Shown piece after piece: positions 9,783 to 19,075 of a stretch of DNA of 53,516 nt; the first letter of the stretch is position 1, and each line of letters opens with the position of its first letter. Position numbers and translations under genes: made by a program. The notes beneath the pieces were generated by a model. It was not told where the DNA came from. It was given only the letters and a program-made list of their open reading frames with translations, and did no database searches. The DNA comes from an uncultured Monoglobus sp. Its GTDB lineage: Bacteria; Bacillota; Clostridia; Monoglobales; Monoglobaceae. The stretch is taken from positions 1 to 53,516 of the forward strand of contig CANQLT010000005.1 of assembly GCA_947624775.1 (NCBI GenBank), given 5' to 3'.

Positions 9783-12700
9783 TTATTCGGTCTGAGCCTC
9801 ATCTGTCGTCTCGTCCTCGTCGGCCTCTACAGCCTCGGATACCTCAGTCGCTTCTTCAGCGGCTTCTTCGACGGCTTCCTCTACAGCCTCTTCCGCGGCG
9901 GTCTCCTCGGGAGCAGCGGCGTCAGCCGTTACTTCCTCCTCGGGCTCTGCCGCGGCCTCAGCCGCCGAACCGGCGTGCTTTACGGTCAAACCTGCCGCGT
10001 AAACATCGCTGCCCGAACCTGTCGGCAGTACGCCTGTGATGAATACGCAGGTTCCCGCCTTTACGGTGATCGTGTGGACAGTCTGCTGCGCCTCACCGAT
10101 ATACAAGCCGCATGAGCCGGGTCTTGTTCCCATGCCTATCGTCTTGCCGGCCGCGGCCTCGGAGTAAACCGTGATCTCCGCGTCATACGCGGGCATTACG
10201 GCCATGTAAGCCGTCGTTCCGGTCAGACGGAGACAATTCTTCTTGGCGCCAAGGCTTCCCACAACGCTGGTGCCCATCTGTGAGCTGAAGCTGTGCTTTC
10301 CTGAGAGATATACGTTGTTATCCATCAGATATATCGGATCGCCTTGCTCTTTCGTAATATAATCTTCAATGGCGAACTCAAGGTCGGTCGTAACAGCCTT
10401 GAGCTCCGCGGGAGGATCAGCCGGAGCCTCGGGAGCGAATTCCGCGGATATAACCGCGTCGCTTGCGGGAACTTTCGCGATATAATCACCCGTGGGATTT
10501 CCGTTGCTTCCGAGAACAGGCTCGGCTTCCGTAACATTGCCGGCTGCGTCGGTAACCGTGACGCGGCTCAGCTCATAACCCATATTGGCCTTTGTCGTTA
10601 CCGTGAACGTCTCACCCTCATACGCCGTGTACTCGCTGTCGTTATATGTCGTCAGCTTAATATTGTCATAATATACGTTTCCGCTGGTCGCCTTGGCAAG
10701 TCTGATCTGCTTGACAGACTTATTTCTGCCGGTTACAAACGGAGCCATATCCGAGCTGATCTCCGCGTTCGGCATTGTGGACGATGCGGAATAGCTTCCG
10801 TTGGTGCTGTGTCTGTAATACTCGACCGTAGCGGTATCGTCATTGGTATTGCCCTTGATATATACCTTGAACCATCTGCCGTCCTCAAACTCGTTTCTGC
10901 TGAGCATGGTGGCGGTCTTGGATGCTTTATCGGTCATCGTCAGGTCAGCCGCGTCGCCCGTCACATAAATTCTGTCTTTAATATTAGTCATATGGAAGAA
11001 CGCGTTGTCGTTTCCACCCGCCGTCGCTTTGCCTGTCGCCGCGTCAACCGGATCGGCAGCATTGTCGATATATGTTCTGAACGACTGGTTGATTCCGCCC
11101 TTGGTGTAGATGTCATACGACAGCGTGAAGGGACCTTCAACCGCGTCGTCAAGCGCGTACAGAACTTCCTTATCCGATACCATCATCTTGTTGGTGGAGT
11201 TGCCCTTGGCCTCATCCGTTGTCTCAACGGCCGTGGGTGTCAAGCCTGTCTCGGACGGAGCGGTTCCGTCATACGAAACAGCCCAGCCGCCACCGCTGCT
11301 TGCCAGGAAGTTCTCGGTGCTGTTCATTACGGGCTCAGTTATCATTGAGTTTCCGGGCGTTACCGTGATCGTGCCGTTGTCGGGCTGTACCGCGCTTACG
11401 GTGTGCGTGTCCGCGCTTTGCGCAACGCAGCGCGCCGAAACCTTAACGTCCTCATAAGGCATCACGAACGAATAAGTGGTGTCGCTCTCTTTGGTAACCG
11501 TGAGGCTCGGGCTCGTGTATACGCCCACTGCCTTATAGCCGCTGTCGGGCTGTACCGAAACGGTAACCTTTTCGCCCATAGTCTGCTGATAATTGGTGAG
11601 CTTTCCGTCCTTATCCAGAACCTGCTCCGCGTCTGTTGTCACGGAACCGTTTGTAACCTCGCCTACGCTTACCTTGTGCTTAACTGACGGATCGGGTGTC
11701 GGAGCCGGAGTGGCGGTGGGCATTACGAAGTCCTCGCCATAGTACATGATGATTCCATAAATATTAATTCCCTGATTGCCCTTGAACGTCAGAGTGTCCG
11801 GTCCTCCGGTATATTCGAATATACACGTCGGCGCGGCGCCGTCGAGGCACATAAAGTCGTCGACCCAGATCTTGCCGCTTGAATCCTTAACATCGTATGT
11901 TCTGTCCGCACTGGAAGCCGAAACTGCGTCGATAGTGATCTCGCAGGGGCCGTATACCTTAAAGCGGAGCTCATTCGTTCCTATCTTCAGACGGTTTGCG
12001 TATGATCTCGTGGTTCCGTCGGACATTTTGCTTTCCATAAATGTCTTTTTGGAGCTCGGCTGATCCATATCGCTGTCCTTCGATATTGAAAGACCGTCAA
12101 AATCTTTGTTCGCCGGGAGCTTATTGCCCACATACTCGGCAAATTGCGAATAATCGAACTTATACGCCTGGTAACCGGGGCCCTGGTCGGGATCCTCCAT
12201 GAACGGAGCCGCCGTCGCGGGAGGTACATCGCTCTCCTCGCCCGCGGTGAAGTATACCTCAAGCTTCATAGTTCCGTCCTCAACGCCCGCGGGCAGCGTG
12301 AACGTTACAACGCCGTTTACCATTGTCGTGTCTTTTATCTCTATCGTTTCACCGGTAATGCTTGAAATATAGCTGAGCGATTTCACGGCTCTTACCTTAT
12401 AGCCGTCGGGCGAGATCACCTTGAGGCTTACCGTCTCGCCGGGGATCGCCTTTGCGGGTGTGGCTATAACGGTTCCGTTCAGTGTTGAGCCGATCGTTAC
12501 ATCGGGCATTGTGACCTCAGAGTCCGCAAAGTCCGTGTCGACCTGCCAGCCGGCATATAATACCGTGTTCACGTTTATGGGCGTGCCCGCGAAATCAAAA
12601 TCAGCAGTCGCCGTGGGACTTGCGCGCCAGCCCGTGAACGTGTAGTGATCGCGAGTGGGAACCTCAGCGGGAGCCGATGCATAGCCGCCGGACTTAAATG

Positions 12701-13853
12701 ACTGAGAATTGATCTCTGTCAAGCGCTGCTCTTCGCCAAGACCGCTGACAACCGTGACATAGCCGCCGTTTAAGTTAAATGAAACGGTAACGTCGCCGTT
12801 CTTGTACCAGCCGGCGTAAAGCGTCATGCTTGACGAAACTCTGTCATCATTGATGTCCCACTTCTGGGTGTCGTCGAGAGCATCGGCCGCCTTCTGCGAC
12901 TTGTACCAGCCCGCGAATGAATATGTAGTAACATCGGGCTCCGCCGAAGGCTCGGGTGCCGGCTCGGACGAAACTTCCGTGCGGGTGGGAACGGGCTCCG
13001 CTCCGCCGATCACGCTGTTTCTCGAGATAGTTACAGTCTTTGTTGTTTTTCCGCCATCGAATGTTCCGCCGTTGGCGTTGAACGTTACAGAATATCCGGT
13101 GCTGCCGTCGCCGGTGCTGCCGCCACCGCCGCCGCCGAATCCGCTGTTTGTAAATCCGCCGCCGGTGCCGCTGCCGCCGAGGCCGCCGCTTACAACCGTG
13201 CCGGAGCTTACACTATTCTGACCGGGAGCCGCTGTGGCGCCGGGCTCTGTGCCGACCGTGCTGATGCCGTCAAGAATCTTAACGACCTCGGCGCGGGTAA
13301 TGCTCGCCGCGGGACGGAACGTGTTGTCCTCATAGCCGTTGATGATGCCTGTGCCTACCATGGCGGAAATCGCCGTGGTGGCCCATGCCGAGATCTGGTC
13401 GCTGTCCGCGAATGTGATCAGACCGTGCGAGTTGACCTGATACGCTCTCTGGAACATCGCCGCGGCTTCCTCGCGGGTAACCTCGTTGTCGGGTCTGAAG
13501 GTATTGTCCTCATAGCCGCCTATAACGCCCTGAGCAACGCACTTTTTAAGGTCTGAAACATACCAGTCGCCGTCCGCCACATCACTGAAATTGATATCAG
13601 CCTCGGCTGTGTACTTTCTTGCTGTCGAAATGACTTTGGCAAGTTCCGCTCTTGTGATGTTGCTGTCCGGATGGAAAGTGCCGTCCGAATAGCCGTTCAC
13701 AACTCCGGCGCCGCTCCACTTGTCAATAACACTCTCGGCCCAATGACCCTGCGTGTCGCTGAACGAGGCGGCAGAGACAGTTACGGCTCCGAACGCGGTC
13801 AAAACCATCGCGAGCGCGAGCATCAATGCCATAGTCTTTCTAAACTTTCTCAT
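9783..13853 (-). CDS. SLH-domain surface protein with InlB-type repeats, 1356 aa
   Basis: A signal peptide (RKFRKTMALMLALAMVLTAF) is followed by a clean N-terminal SLH triplet (about 29-200): SFSDTQGHWAESVIDKW, GVVNGYSDGTFHPDSNITR, GVIGGYEDNTFRPDNEVTR and GIINGYEDNTFRPAASITR. A Gly-rich linker leads to two or three Listeria-Bacteroides/InlB B-type repeats at about 250-440 (VTFNANGGTF, YSFAGWYKS, VSFNLNGGYV, YTFTGWRAS, LYAGW). The later part has repeated beta units (HKVSVGEVTNGSVT, HTVSAVQPDNGTIT) and what look like carbohydrate-binding beta-sandwiches. The C-terminal ~60 residues are an Ala/Glu tail with no anchor motif. No catalytic domain is seen, so an adhesive or substrate-binding role is inferred only. 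It is monocistronic, with its own promoter and terminator. Confidence 0.85.
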   Translation of the reverse strand: MRKFRKTMALMLALAMVLTAFGAVTVSAASFSDTQGHWAESVIDKWSGAGVVNGYSDGTFHPDSNITRAELAKVISTARKYTAEADINFSDVADGDWYVSDLKKCVAQGVIGGYEDNTFRPDNEVTREEAAAMFQRAYQVNSHGLITFADSDQISAWATTAISAMVGTGIINGYEDNTFRPAASITRAEVVKILDGISTVGTEPGATAAPGQNSVSSGTVVSGGLGGSGTGGGFTNSGFGGGGGGSTGDGSTGYSVTFNANGGTFDGGKTTKTVTISRNSVIGGAEPVPTRTEVSSEPAPEPSAEPDVTTYSFAGWYKSQKAADALDDTQKWDINDDRVSSSMTLYAGWYKNGDVTVSFNLNGGYVTVVSGLGEEQRLTEINSQSFKSGGYASAPAEVPTRDHYTFTGWRASPTATADFDFAGTPINVNTVLYAGWQVDTDFADSEVTMPDVTIGSTLNGTVIATPAKAIPGETVSLKVISPDGYKVRAVKSLSYISSITGETIEIKDTTMVNGVVTFTLPAGVEDGTMKLEVYFTAGEESDVPPATAAPFMEDPDQGPGYQAYKFDYSQFAEYVGNKLPANKDFDGLSISKDSDMDQPSSKKTFMESKMSDGTTRSYANRLKIGTNELRFKVYGPCEITIDAVSASSADRTYDVKDSSGKIWVDDFMCLDGAAPTCIFEYTGGPDTLTFKGNQGINIYGIIMYYGEDFVMPTATPAPTPDPSVKHKVSVGEVTNGSVTTDAEQVLDKDGKLTNYQQTMGEKVTVSVQPDSGYKAVGVYTSPSLTVTKESDTTYSFVMPYEDVKVSARCVAQSADTHTVSAVQPDNGTITVTPGNSMITEPVMNSTENFLASSGGGWAVSYDGTAPSETGLTPTAVETTDEAKGNSTNKMMVSDKEVLYALDDAVEGPFTLSYDIYTKGGINQSFRTYIDNAADPVDAATGKATAGGNDNAFFHMTNIKDRIYVTGDAADLTMTDKASKTATMLSRNEFEDGRWFKVYIKGNTNDDTATVEYYRHSTNGSYSASSTMPNAEISSDMAPFVTGRNKSVKQIRLAKATSGNVYYDNIKLTTYNDSEYTAYEGETFTVTTKANMGYELSRVTVTDAAGNVTEAEPVLGSNGNPTGDYIAKVPASDAVISAEFAPEAPADPPAELKAVTTDLEFAIEDYITKEQGDPIYLMDNNVYLSGKHSFSSQMGTSVVGSLGAKKNCLRLTGTTAYMAVMPAYDAEITVYSEAAAGKTIGMGTRPGSCGLYIGEAQQTVHTITVKAGTCVFITGVLPTGSGSDVYAAGLTVKHAGSAAEAAAEPEEEVTADAAAPEETAAEEAVEEAVEEAAEEATEVSEAVEADEDETTDEAQTE

Positions 13854-13897
13854 TACTATTCCCCCTATTTATAAAATCAAATTTTTAACTATATCTT

Positions 13898-13928
13898 ACG
13901 GGAGTAAAAAAGGACACAGTACTCCCGT
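13898..13928 (-). promoter_or_regulatory. 5'-terminal stem-loop in the SLH/InlB-repeat mRNA leader
   Basis: A perfect 9-bp inverted repeat, ACGGGAGTA (minus strand 13928-13920) and TACTCCCGT (13906-13898), has a 13-base loop. It begins about six bases after the predicted transcription start (near 13934), so the mRNA would start with a hairpin. Such structures often protect against 5'-end-dependent decay. Confidence 0.5.
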
Positions 13929-13940
13929 GCAGTTAAATCA

Positions 13941-13969
13941 ATTATACAACAAATTCGGCGATTAGTCAA
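13941..13969 (-). promoter_or_regulatory. Sigma-A promoter of the SLH/InlB-repeat gene
   Basis: TTGACT (13969-13964), a 17-base spacer and TATAAT (13946-13941). The leader to the ATG at 13853 is about 80 bases and ends in an AGGGGGAA ribosome binding site like that of the pectate lyase gene. Confidence 0.85.
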
Positions 13970-14070
13970 TCCGACCCAAACAAAGAGGCAATTATTCATT
14001 AGTTTTTAATAATTATTTGCTATTTTGCGCCCCGAAACCCAAAAAGGTCGGAAAATTTATGCGGATACTG

Positions 14071-14108
14071 CAAAAAAACAAATCCGAAACGCGTGCTCCG
14101 CGCTCCGG
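14071..14108 (-). terminator. Probable terminator of the small HTH gene
   Basis: On the minus strand CCGGAGCGCG and CGCGTTTCGG pair over 10 positions (two G-U pairs) around a 5-base loop. They are followed by ATTTGTTTTTTT. The element lies about 23 bases after the stop codon at 14132. Confidence 0.6.
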
Positions 14109-14131
14109 AAAATGCCAAAAATAAATATTCG

Positions 14132-14515
14132 TTACTCCCAATCCTTTATGTATTTGTCAAAAAACTGCTTTTTGTACCTGTCCACATACACATCCTCGAC
14201 CACAACATTTATATCAGGCACGCTGTTTTCCTCCTTCTGCTGGATAAACTGCAGAAACGCGGGGCCTAGCAGATTGTTCACGAGAAAATACTCTTTCGTT
14301 TTCTGATTGGAAAATACAACAAACATAATCGATGTGAGCTGCGACCAAGTCATTACAAAATGCTTGTTTTCGATAACCGACATTCGCGGCGTTGAGATGC
14401 CGCACCTTTCTCCGAACGCCTTTTGCGACAGTCTGAGCAGCTCCCGTATTTTGGGCAGATGCTCCGCAAGCTCGATGCACATTTCACGCTTTTGACCTTC
14501 TGTTAATTCTACCAT
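14132..14515 (-). CDS. Small helix-turn-helix (XRE-like) regulator, 127 aa
   Basis: Residues about 15-60 (HLPKIRELLRLSQKAFGERCGISTPRMSVIEN) fit an XRE/Cro-type helix-turn-helix: an initial helix, a 'LSQKAFGERCGIS' turn and a recognition helix ending in the common IEN. The C-terminal half has a hydrophobic segment (LTSIMFVVFSN) and a Val/Asp/Tyr-rich end. It has no recognisable effector domain. The start is supported by GGGAGG ten bases upstream. The gene is alone, with its own promoter and probable terminator, between two SLH genes. The dyad TTGACAAGTCAA sits exactly on its -35 and could serve autoregulation. Regulation of neighbouring surface genes is possible but not shown. Confidence 0.75.
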   Translation of the reverse strand: MVELTEGQKREMCIELAEHLPKIRELLRLSQKAFGERCGISTPRMSVIENKHFVMTWSQLTSIMFVVFSNQKTKEYFLVNNLLGPAFLQFIQQKEENSVPDINVVVEDVYVDRYKKQFFDKYIKDWE

Positions 14516-14593
14516 TTGATGTTAACCTCCCTTATAGCCTTCCTTTGTATGTCGGGAGACGCAAACGCGCCTCCTTTATATGAGATTACCATA

Positions 14594-14622
14594 ATTTTAT
14601 CACACAGAATTTGACTTGTCAA
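14594..14622 (-). promoter_or_regulatory. Promoter of the HTH gene with palindromic -35
   Basis: TTGACA (14622-14617), a 17-base spacer and TAAAAT (14599-14594). The -35 is half of the palindrome TTGACAAGTCAA (14622-14611), a plausible operator. Confidence 0.7.
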
Positions 14623-14632
14623 TATTCATTGC

Positions 14633-14662
14633 AAAAAAACAGGCCGCCAAACGGCGGCCCGT
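14633..14662 (-). terminator. Intrinsic terminator of the 959-aa SLH gene
   Basis: A 7-bp GC stem GGCCGCC / GGCGGCC (14642-14648, 14653-14659) with a 4-base loop is followed on the minus strand by TGTTTTTTT. It lies about 10 bases after the stop codon at 14671. Confidence 0.85.
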
Positions 14663-14670
14663 TAAAGTTT

Positions 14671-17550
14671 TTACTCGTGAATAATAGCCATCATCTTTAC
14701 CTCGCCCCGATACATATATACCAGAACGTCCGCGGGATCCTGTCCGTTGGTGAAGGTAGAGAGCGTGTCGAGATTGATAAGACCGTCGGCCGAAACGTCA
14801 ACTATCGAAGTATTGTTTCTGCTGTAGTCGTATCTCAGGATCGTGGCGTCTGTAAAGTTGAGCGCCGGAATGGTGTACTGGTCCACGGTCTCAAGATCAT
14901 CGTCGTAGCCTGCAACCTTGGTGGTGAGAACCATACCCTCGTTTGAGTTCGAAGCGTAAACGCTGCCGTAGATCACGCAGTAATCGGCGGAATCCCAGTT
15001 GCCTCTCGAATCGAGTCCGGTGTCGATGTAACCGTTGGTCGCCGGGTACAGACGGTTCTTGCTCTCAAATGTCAGGTAGCCGTATGAATCCTCGCCGACT
15101 CTGTAGATATCGCCGATGCTCATCGAGTTGATAATGTTGCTTGAAGAGCTTGACGCTCTCACGTTCTGCTTGAGGCTTCCCGAATTTCTTGTAACCTGAT
15201 ATCCGGTAACGTCGTTCACGAAATCGCCGGTCGTATTGTCAACAGTCTGTCCGGGCAGTTCGCTGATCACCATGATCGGCGAGCTGTCGTCGACTTCCTG
15301 GGCGGACGCACCGTCGTATACGACAACAACTTTCGCCGCGTTGGTCGTAGAAACGTCAAACGCCTCAACCTTGGCATATGTTCTGTTTTCGCTGAAGTAG
15401 TCGCGGCTTCTCTTGGAGAAGCTATCCGGATTGTTTCTCTCGGAATCCTTGGGAACAACGAATACAACCGTGCCCGACTCAACCATCAGGTTAGCGCTGC
15501 CGTTGCTGAGCCTGTTGTTTGAAAACTTCAGGTTAACGTCGCCTCTTGAGGGATTGAGATTCGAATACTTGTACAACTTGTTCGACACGATCTCGCTGCC
15601 GGTGCTTACGTTGGTATCGGCTGTTACCGTGTACATATCGGTAATATAGCTGCCCGATACGGCAAATTTGATAACCTGCTGCAAGTCGGTGTATGAGTCG
15701 GTGCCTGTGTACTGGTATCCCGCTCCGTCGTACAGAGCGTTAAGGAAATCGTTGGTATTGCTGTAGGACTGTCCGTTAACTCTTGTCGAGCGTCTTACGT
15801 AATAATCGCTGCGGGTTCCGTTCTGAGACATAATTCTCAGACGCAGGTCCTCAATGCTGGAGCCGAAGATATTGTTGCCGGCATCATAAGATATGAGATA
15901 GCCGTATGTCATGTTGGCCGTCGTGTCTCCGGTATTGCTGTACGCGAAAACATTGCCGTTTATGTCAAGAACGTATGTGCCGCTCTCGGACGCCTTGGGC
16001 GACTCAAGGGTCTTGGTGTTGCCCAGAGCATAAGCGGTGCTCATCCAGGGAGCCGCCGCCGAGAAAGGATAAGCCTGGTTGTTGACAACCATATCCTCGC
16101 CGGGGATCAGAGAAGTGATCGTGCCGGTCACCTTGTCGGATACAACAACGGCTGTGGCGTAAAGCTCGCCGCCGTTATCGGGATTGCTGGCGCCGTAGCA
16201 TATAACGTCGCCGGTCGCGATCGAGCCGAAGTCTATCTTCTCGCCGCTCTTTCTGATAATGTTTATATTGTCTCTGTCGGCGTCAAGATAGAGTCTCGCT
16301 TTATCGCCCTCTCTGGTAACATTGTCGGTGATCGAGCGCTCTGTGCTCGTCTTGCTGCTTACATAGTACACGTCGTAGTCCCAGATATTGATTATGTCAA
16401 ACGCGCCGTTGTTGTCGGAATCCAGCATCGAAACGTTTCCGACCTCGGGGAGCATATCGACCGAGAATCTGCTCGAGTCGGCATTGGGACCGTAGAGCTT
16501 GCCGTTATAGATAACTATGTTGTCCTGAGCAAGGTTAGCGCCTGTCGTGCGCGAGTTCTGATCGGGATAGTATCTGATTATCGAATTTGTCGACTCGTCG
16601 GGCTCGATCATGTTGGCGGCTATGTCAAGAGTTGTGTTGTTGGTCTTGATCTCATAGCTGAACAGCTGGCGAACCGCGCTGTTTGCCGTCGAGCTCGAAT
16701 AGAAGAAGTCGATCTGATAACCCAGCTTGTTCTGGAACTCGGCTATATTCTCAACAGCGTATGTGTGAACCTCATACACGTTCGAGCCGGGCTCGCGGGC
16801 GCGAATCTGGATCTGGTTCTCGTGCATCGTTACATCGGGATTGTCAAGGCTGGTAACGTCGTTGGCCGAAATATAGCCCGTGTTCTTGATATATCCCAGA
16901 TAGTCGGAAAGCAGAGTCTTGTTGGTGACCATTCCGCCCTCAACCAAGTTTACCTCAAGTGAGTCGTAGAGCATCTGAGCGATGCAGGCGCGGCTCGCGG
17001 GGCTGCCGACGTTGCCCATGTTCTGAGCGGTTTTGATTATCGTCAGCGATCTGGCCTGATTGATATAATCGGAATACCAGGGATCGACATTTGTGTTGAC
17101 AACGCTGCCGTAGCCCAGAGCGCAGACAACCATCTTTACCGCTTCCTCATAGAGAACGTTGTTGTTGGGTCTGAACGTGTTGTCCTCGGGATATCCGTTG
17201 ATGATGCCTTTACCGTATGCCGTGCTAATATTCGGAATAGCCCAGGAGATCGACGAATCCGTGTCGGAAAGATCCGTGAACGGAAGATCCGACGACGAAG
17301 TCGAGCCTACATCTCCGGCGCCCACTGCTCTCATGAGCATAGCCGTAAACTCGGCGCGTGTAACGTCGTTGTCGGGTTTGAACGTACCGTCCTCATAACC
17401 GTTGATTACACCCAGCTGGCTAAGCGCCGAAACCGCCTGCGAATACGGAGCCGTTGCGGGAACATCGCTGAAATCCGCAAATACCGCGCCGCAGGACACG
17501 ATCATCAGAAACGCGACAACCAGACAGGTAAGTCTTTTAATGTTTCTCAT
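14671..17550 (-). CDS. Secreted SLH-domain surface protein, 959 aa (paralogue of the 962-aa protein)
   Basis: A signal peptide (RNIKRLTCLVVAFLMIVSCG, cleavage near AVFA at 24-25) is followed by three SLH units at about 26-205. These contain FSDVPATAPYSQAVSALSQ, GVINGYEDGTFKPDNDVTR, KGIINGYPEDNTFRPNNNV and EEAVKMVVCALGYGS. The rest is a large beta-rich region with no recognised domain. It shares the KTLLSDYLGYIKNTGYISAN-type segment and the GYQIDFFY motif with the 687-3575 protein, which marks a common family of SLH proteins with a long uncharacterised ectodomain. The ATG at 17550 follows a GGAGGG ribosome binding site. Single-gene unit with its own promoter and terminator. An S-layer-like structural role is possible but not demonstrated. 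Confidence 0.85.
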   Translation of the reverse strand: MRNIKRLTCLVVAFLMIVSCGAVFADFSDVPATAPYSQAVSALSQLGVINGYEDGTFKPDNDVTRAEFTAMLMRAVGAGDVGSTSSSDLPFTDLSDTDSSISWAIPNISTAYGKGIINGYPEDNTFRPNNNVLYEEAVKMVVCALGYGSVVNTNVDPWYSDYINQARSLTIIKTAQNMGNVGSPASRACIAQMLYDSLEVNLVEGGMVTNKTLLSDYLGYIKNTGYISANDVTSLDNPDVTMHENQIQIRAREPGSNVYEVHTYAVENIAEFQNKLGYQIDFFYSSSTANSAVRQLFSYEIKTNNTTLDIAANMIEPDESTNSIIRYYPDQNSRTTGANLAQDNIVIYNGKLYGPNADSSRFSVDMLPEVGNVSMLDSDNNGAFDIINIWDYDVYYVSSKTSTERSITDNVTREGDKARLYLDADRDNINIIRKSGEKIDFGSIATGDVICYGASNPDNGGELYATAVVVSDKVTGTITSLIPGEDMVVNNQAYPFSAAAPWMSTAYALGNTKTLESPKASESGTYVLDINGNVFAYSNTGDTTANMTYGYLISYDAGNNIFGSSIEDLRLRIMSQNGTRSDYYVRRSTRVNGQSYSNTNDFLNALYDGAGYQYTGTDSYTDLQQVIKFAVSGSYITDMYTVTADTNVSTGSEIVSNKLYKYSNLNPSRGDVNLKFSNNRLSNGSANLMVESGTVVFVVPKDSERNNPDSFSKRSRDYFSENRTYAKVEAFDVSTTNAAKVVVVYDGASAQEVDDSSPIMVISELPGQTVDNTTGDFVNDVTGYQVTRNSGSLKQNVRASSSSSNIINSMSIGDIYRVGEDSYGYLTFESKNRLYPATNGYIDTGLDSRGNWDSADYCVIYGSVYASNSNEGMVLTTKVAGYDDDLETVDQYTIPALNFTDATILRYDYSRNNTSIVDVSADGLINLDTLSTFTNGQDPADVLVYMYRGEVKMMAIIHE

Positions 17551-17646
17551 ATTTTACCCTCCAAAGATAAAAAATTTTAATTATTTTACCGAATTGCTTT
17601 TTCGCGGCCGTCCGAAAACATAGACGGACAAACTGCCGCAATGTTA

Positions 17647-17675
17647 ATTTTAACACACTAATCGAAAAAAGTCAA
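17647..17675 (-). promoter_or_regulatory. Promoter of the 959-aa SLH gene
   Basis: TTGACT (17675-17670), a 17-base spacer and TAAAAT (17652-17647). The ~90-base leader contains a short GTCCG/CGGAC hairpin about 10-30 bases after the predicted start. Confidence 0.8.
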
Positions 17676-17766
17676 TAGATAATCAAACATTACGCCTTTA
17701 TAATTTGCGGTAATTTATTATCGCGATAAAAATGTTTTCCTACATTAGAATAAATAAGGGCGCCGG

Positions 17767-17783
17767 CCGCGGAAAAACCGCGG
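17767..17783 (-). terminator. Hairpin after the U32 gene, weak terminator
   Basis: A CCGCGG / CCGCGG stem with a 5-base loop touches the stop codon at 17785. No T-run follows on the minus strand, so termination would be inefficient or depend on other factors. Confidence 0.35.
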
Positions 17784-17784
17784 T

Positions 17785-19020
17785 TTATTTCTTCTTTCTT
17801 ATAAATGTGTCGGGTTCGAGCTCGAGCTCGGTTTTTATATAAACCACGCTCTGCGGGTGGTTGGCGACCTCGATCTCGTTTCCGTCCGCGTCGGTCATAT
17901 ATTCTATGATCTGCTTTGAAAAATCGCCGTACGGCCGCAGGAACTCAACCTCATCGCCTTTAAAGAAACGATTTTTCTGGATCACCTTCGCCATCCCGGT
18001 TTTCTTATCATAGCTTTCGACCACGCCGACCATATCGTAGTCCCTGATATACGAGCTGCTCTCATAGTGCTGCTCGGTGCCGCCCGGTCTTCTGAAAAAG
18101 AACCCGGTAGTGTAGTCGCGGTGACTGACTTTTTTCACCTCGTCCATCAGGCGCTCGTCGAATTTATACTCTCCTGGCGCGGCGGCAAAATAATCGTCGA
18201 TCGCTTTTCGATATGCCTTGACCACGGTCGCCACATAGAACTCCGACTTGACGCGGCCCTCTATCTTAAAGCTGTCAACGCCCGCCTCGACGAGCTTGTC
18301 CACATGGGGCAACATGCACAGGTCCTTTGAGTTGTATATAAAAGTTCCGCGCTCGTTCTCAAACACGGGCATGTACTCGCCCGGTCTCTGCTGCTCCATC
18401 AAAAAATATTTCCAGCGGCAGGGGTGGGCGCACTCTCCCCGGTTCCCGTCGCGGCCCGCCATGTAGTTGCTGAGCAGGCAGCGCCCCGAGTAAGATATGC
18501 ACATAGCGCCGTGGACAAACACCTCGATCTCAAGCCCGGGAACCCGGTCACGGATCTCGCGTATCTCGGCAAGAGACATCTCCCGCGCCAGAATAACGCG
18601 TTTCGCGCCCATATCGCGCCACATCTCAGCGCTCTTCCAATTGACATTGTTGGCCTGGGTGCTTATATGGATATCGGTGTTAGGCATAAGCTCTCGGGTC
18701 ATGGCGAACATTCCCAGGTCTGAAAGTATCACCGCGTCGATATCTATGCCCTCAAGCTCCTTTAAAAAACCGCCGTACTCGGCTATATCGCTGTTGTGCG
18801 GAATTATATTGGCGGTCAGGTACACCTTTTTGCCGCGCTCGTGGGCGTACCTGACGCCCTCGGCGATCTCGGAGACCGTAAAATTGTCCGCCGCAGTGCG
18901 CAGCGAAAACTCCTCGCCGCCTATATACACCGCGTCGGCGCCGTATGTTATCGCGGTTTTCAGCTTCGCGAGATTCCCCGCCGGCGCCAGCAGTTCCGGC
19001 TTTTTTGTGATTTTATCCAT
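17785..19020 (-). CDS. U32-family protein (TrhP-like tRNA hydroxylation factor), 411 aa
   Basis: The protein opens MDKITKKPELLAPAGNLAKL and contains AITYGADAVYIGGEEFSLR. It carries the U32 signature FVHGAMCISYSGRCLLSNY followed by GECAHPCRWKY, a Cys-rich patch. Family members include E. coli TrhP (YegQ, 5-hydroxyuridine in tRNA) and RlhA (23S rRNA C2501 hydroxylation). 'Peptidase' is the historic name. A longer in-frame ORF begins at 19203, but its extra N-terminus is only translation of a palindromic repeat and a terminator. The ATG at 19020 has AAAGGAAAC eight bases upstream and gives the family's normal start. A bidirectional terminator hairpin precedes the gene at 19045-19075. Whether tRNA or rRNA is the target cannot be told from sequence alone; size favours TrhP. 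Confidence 0.85.
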   Translation of the reverse strand: MDKITKKPELLAPAGNLAKLKTAITYGADAVYIGGEEFSLRTAADNFTVSEIAEGVRYAHERGKKVYLTANIIPHNSDIAEYGGFLKELEGIDIDAVILSDLGMFAMTRELMPNTDIHISTQANNVNWKSAEMWRDMGAKRVILAREMSLAEIREIRDRVPGLEIEVFVHGAMCISYSGRCLLSNYMAGRDGNRGECAHPCRWKYFLMEQQRPGEYMPVFENERGTFIYNSKDLCMLPHVDKLVEAGVDSFKIEGRVKSEFYVATVVKAYRKAIDDYFAAAPGEYKFDERLMDEVKKVSHRDYTTGFFFRRPGGTEQHYESSSYIRDYDMVGVVESYDKKTGMAKVIQKNRFFKGDEVEFLRPYGDFSKQIIEYMTDADGNEIEVANHPQSVVYIKTELELEPDTFIRKKK

Positions 19021-19044
19021 GATCTGTTTCCTTTCGATTGTTTT

Positions 19045-19075
19045 AAAAAGGGCACAATCACATGTGCCCTTTTTC
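19045..19075. terminator. Bidirectional terminator hairpin (copy 1 of a 21-bp direct repeat)
   Basis: GGGCACA and TGTGCCC form a 7-bp stem (19050-19069) with A-runs on the left and T-runs on the right, so it can end transcripts in either direction. Its core is repeated at 19236-19256. It is probably the original terminator of the amidase gene, now separated from it by a palindromic insertion. Confidence 0.65.
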
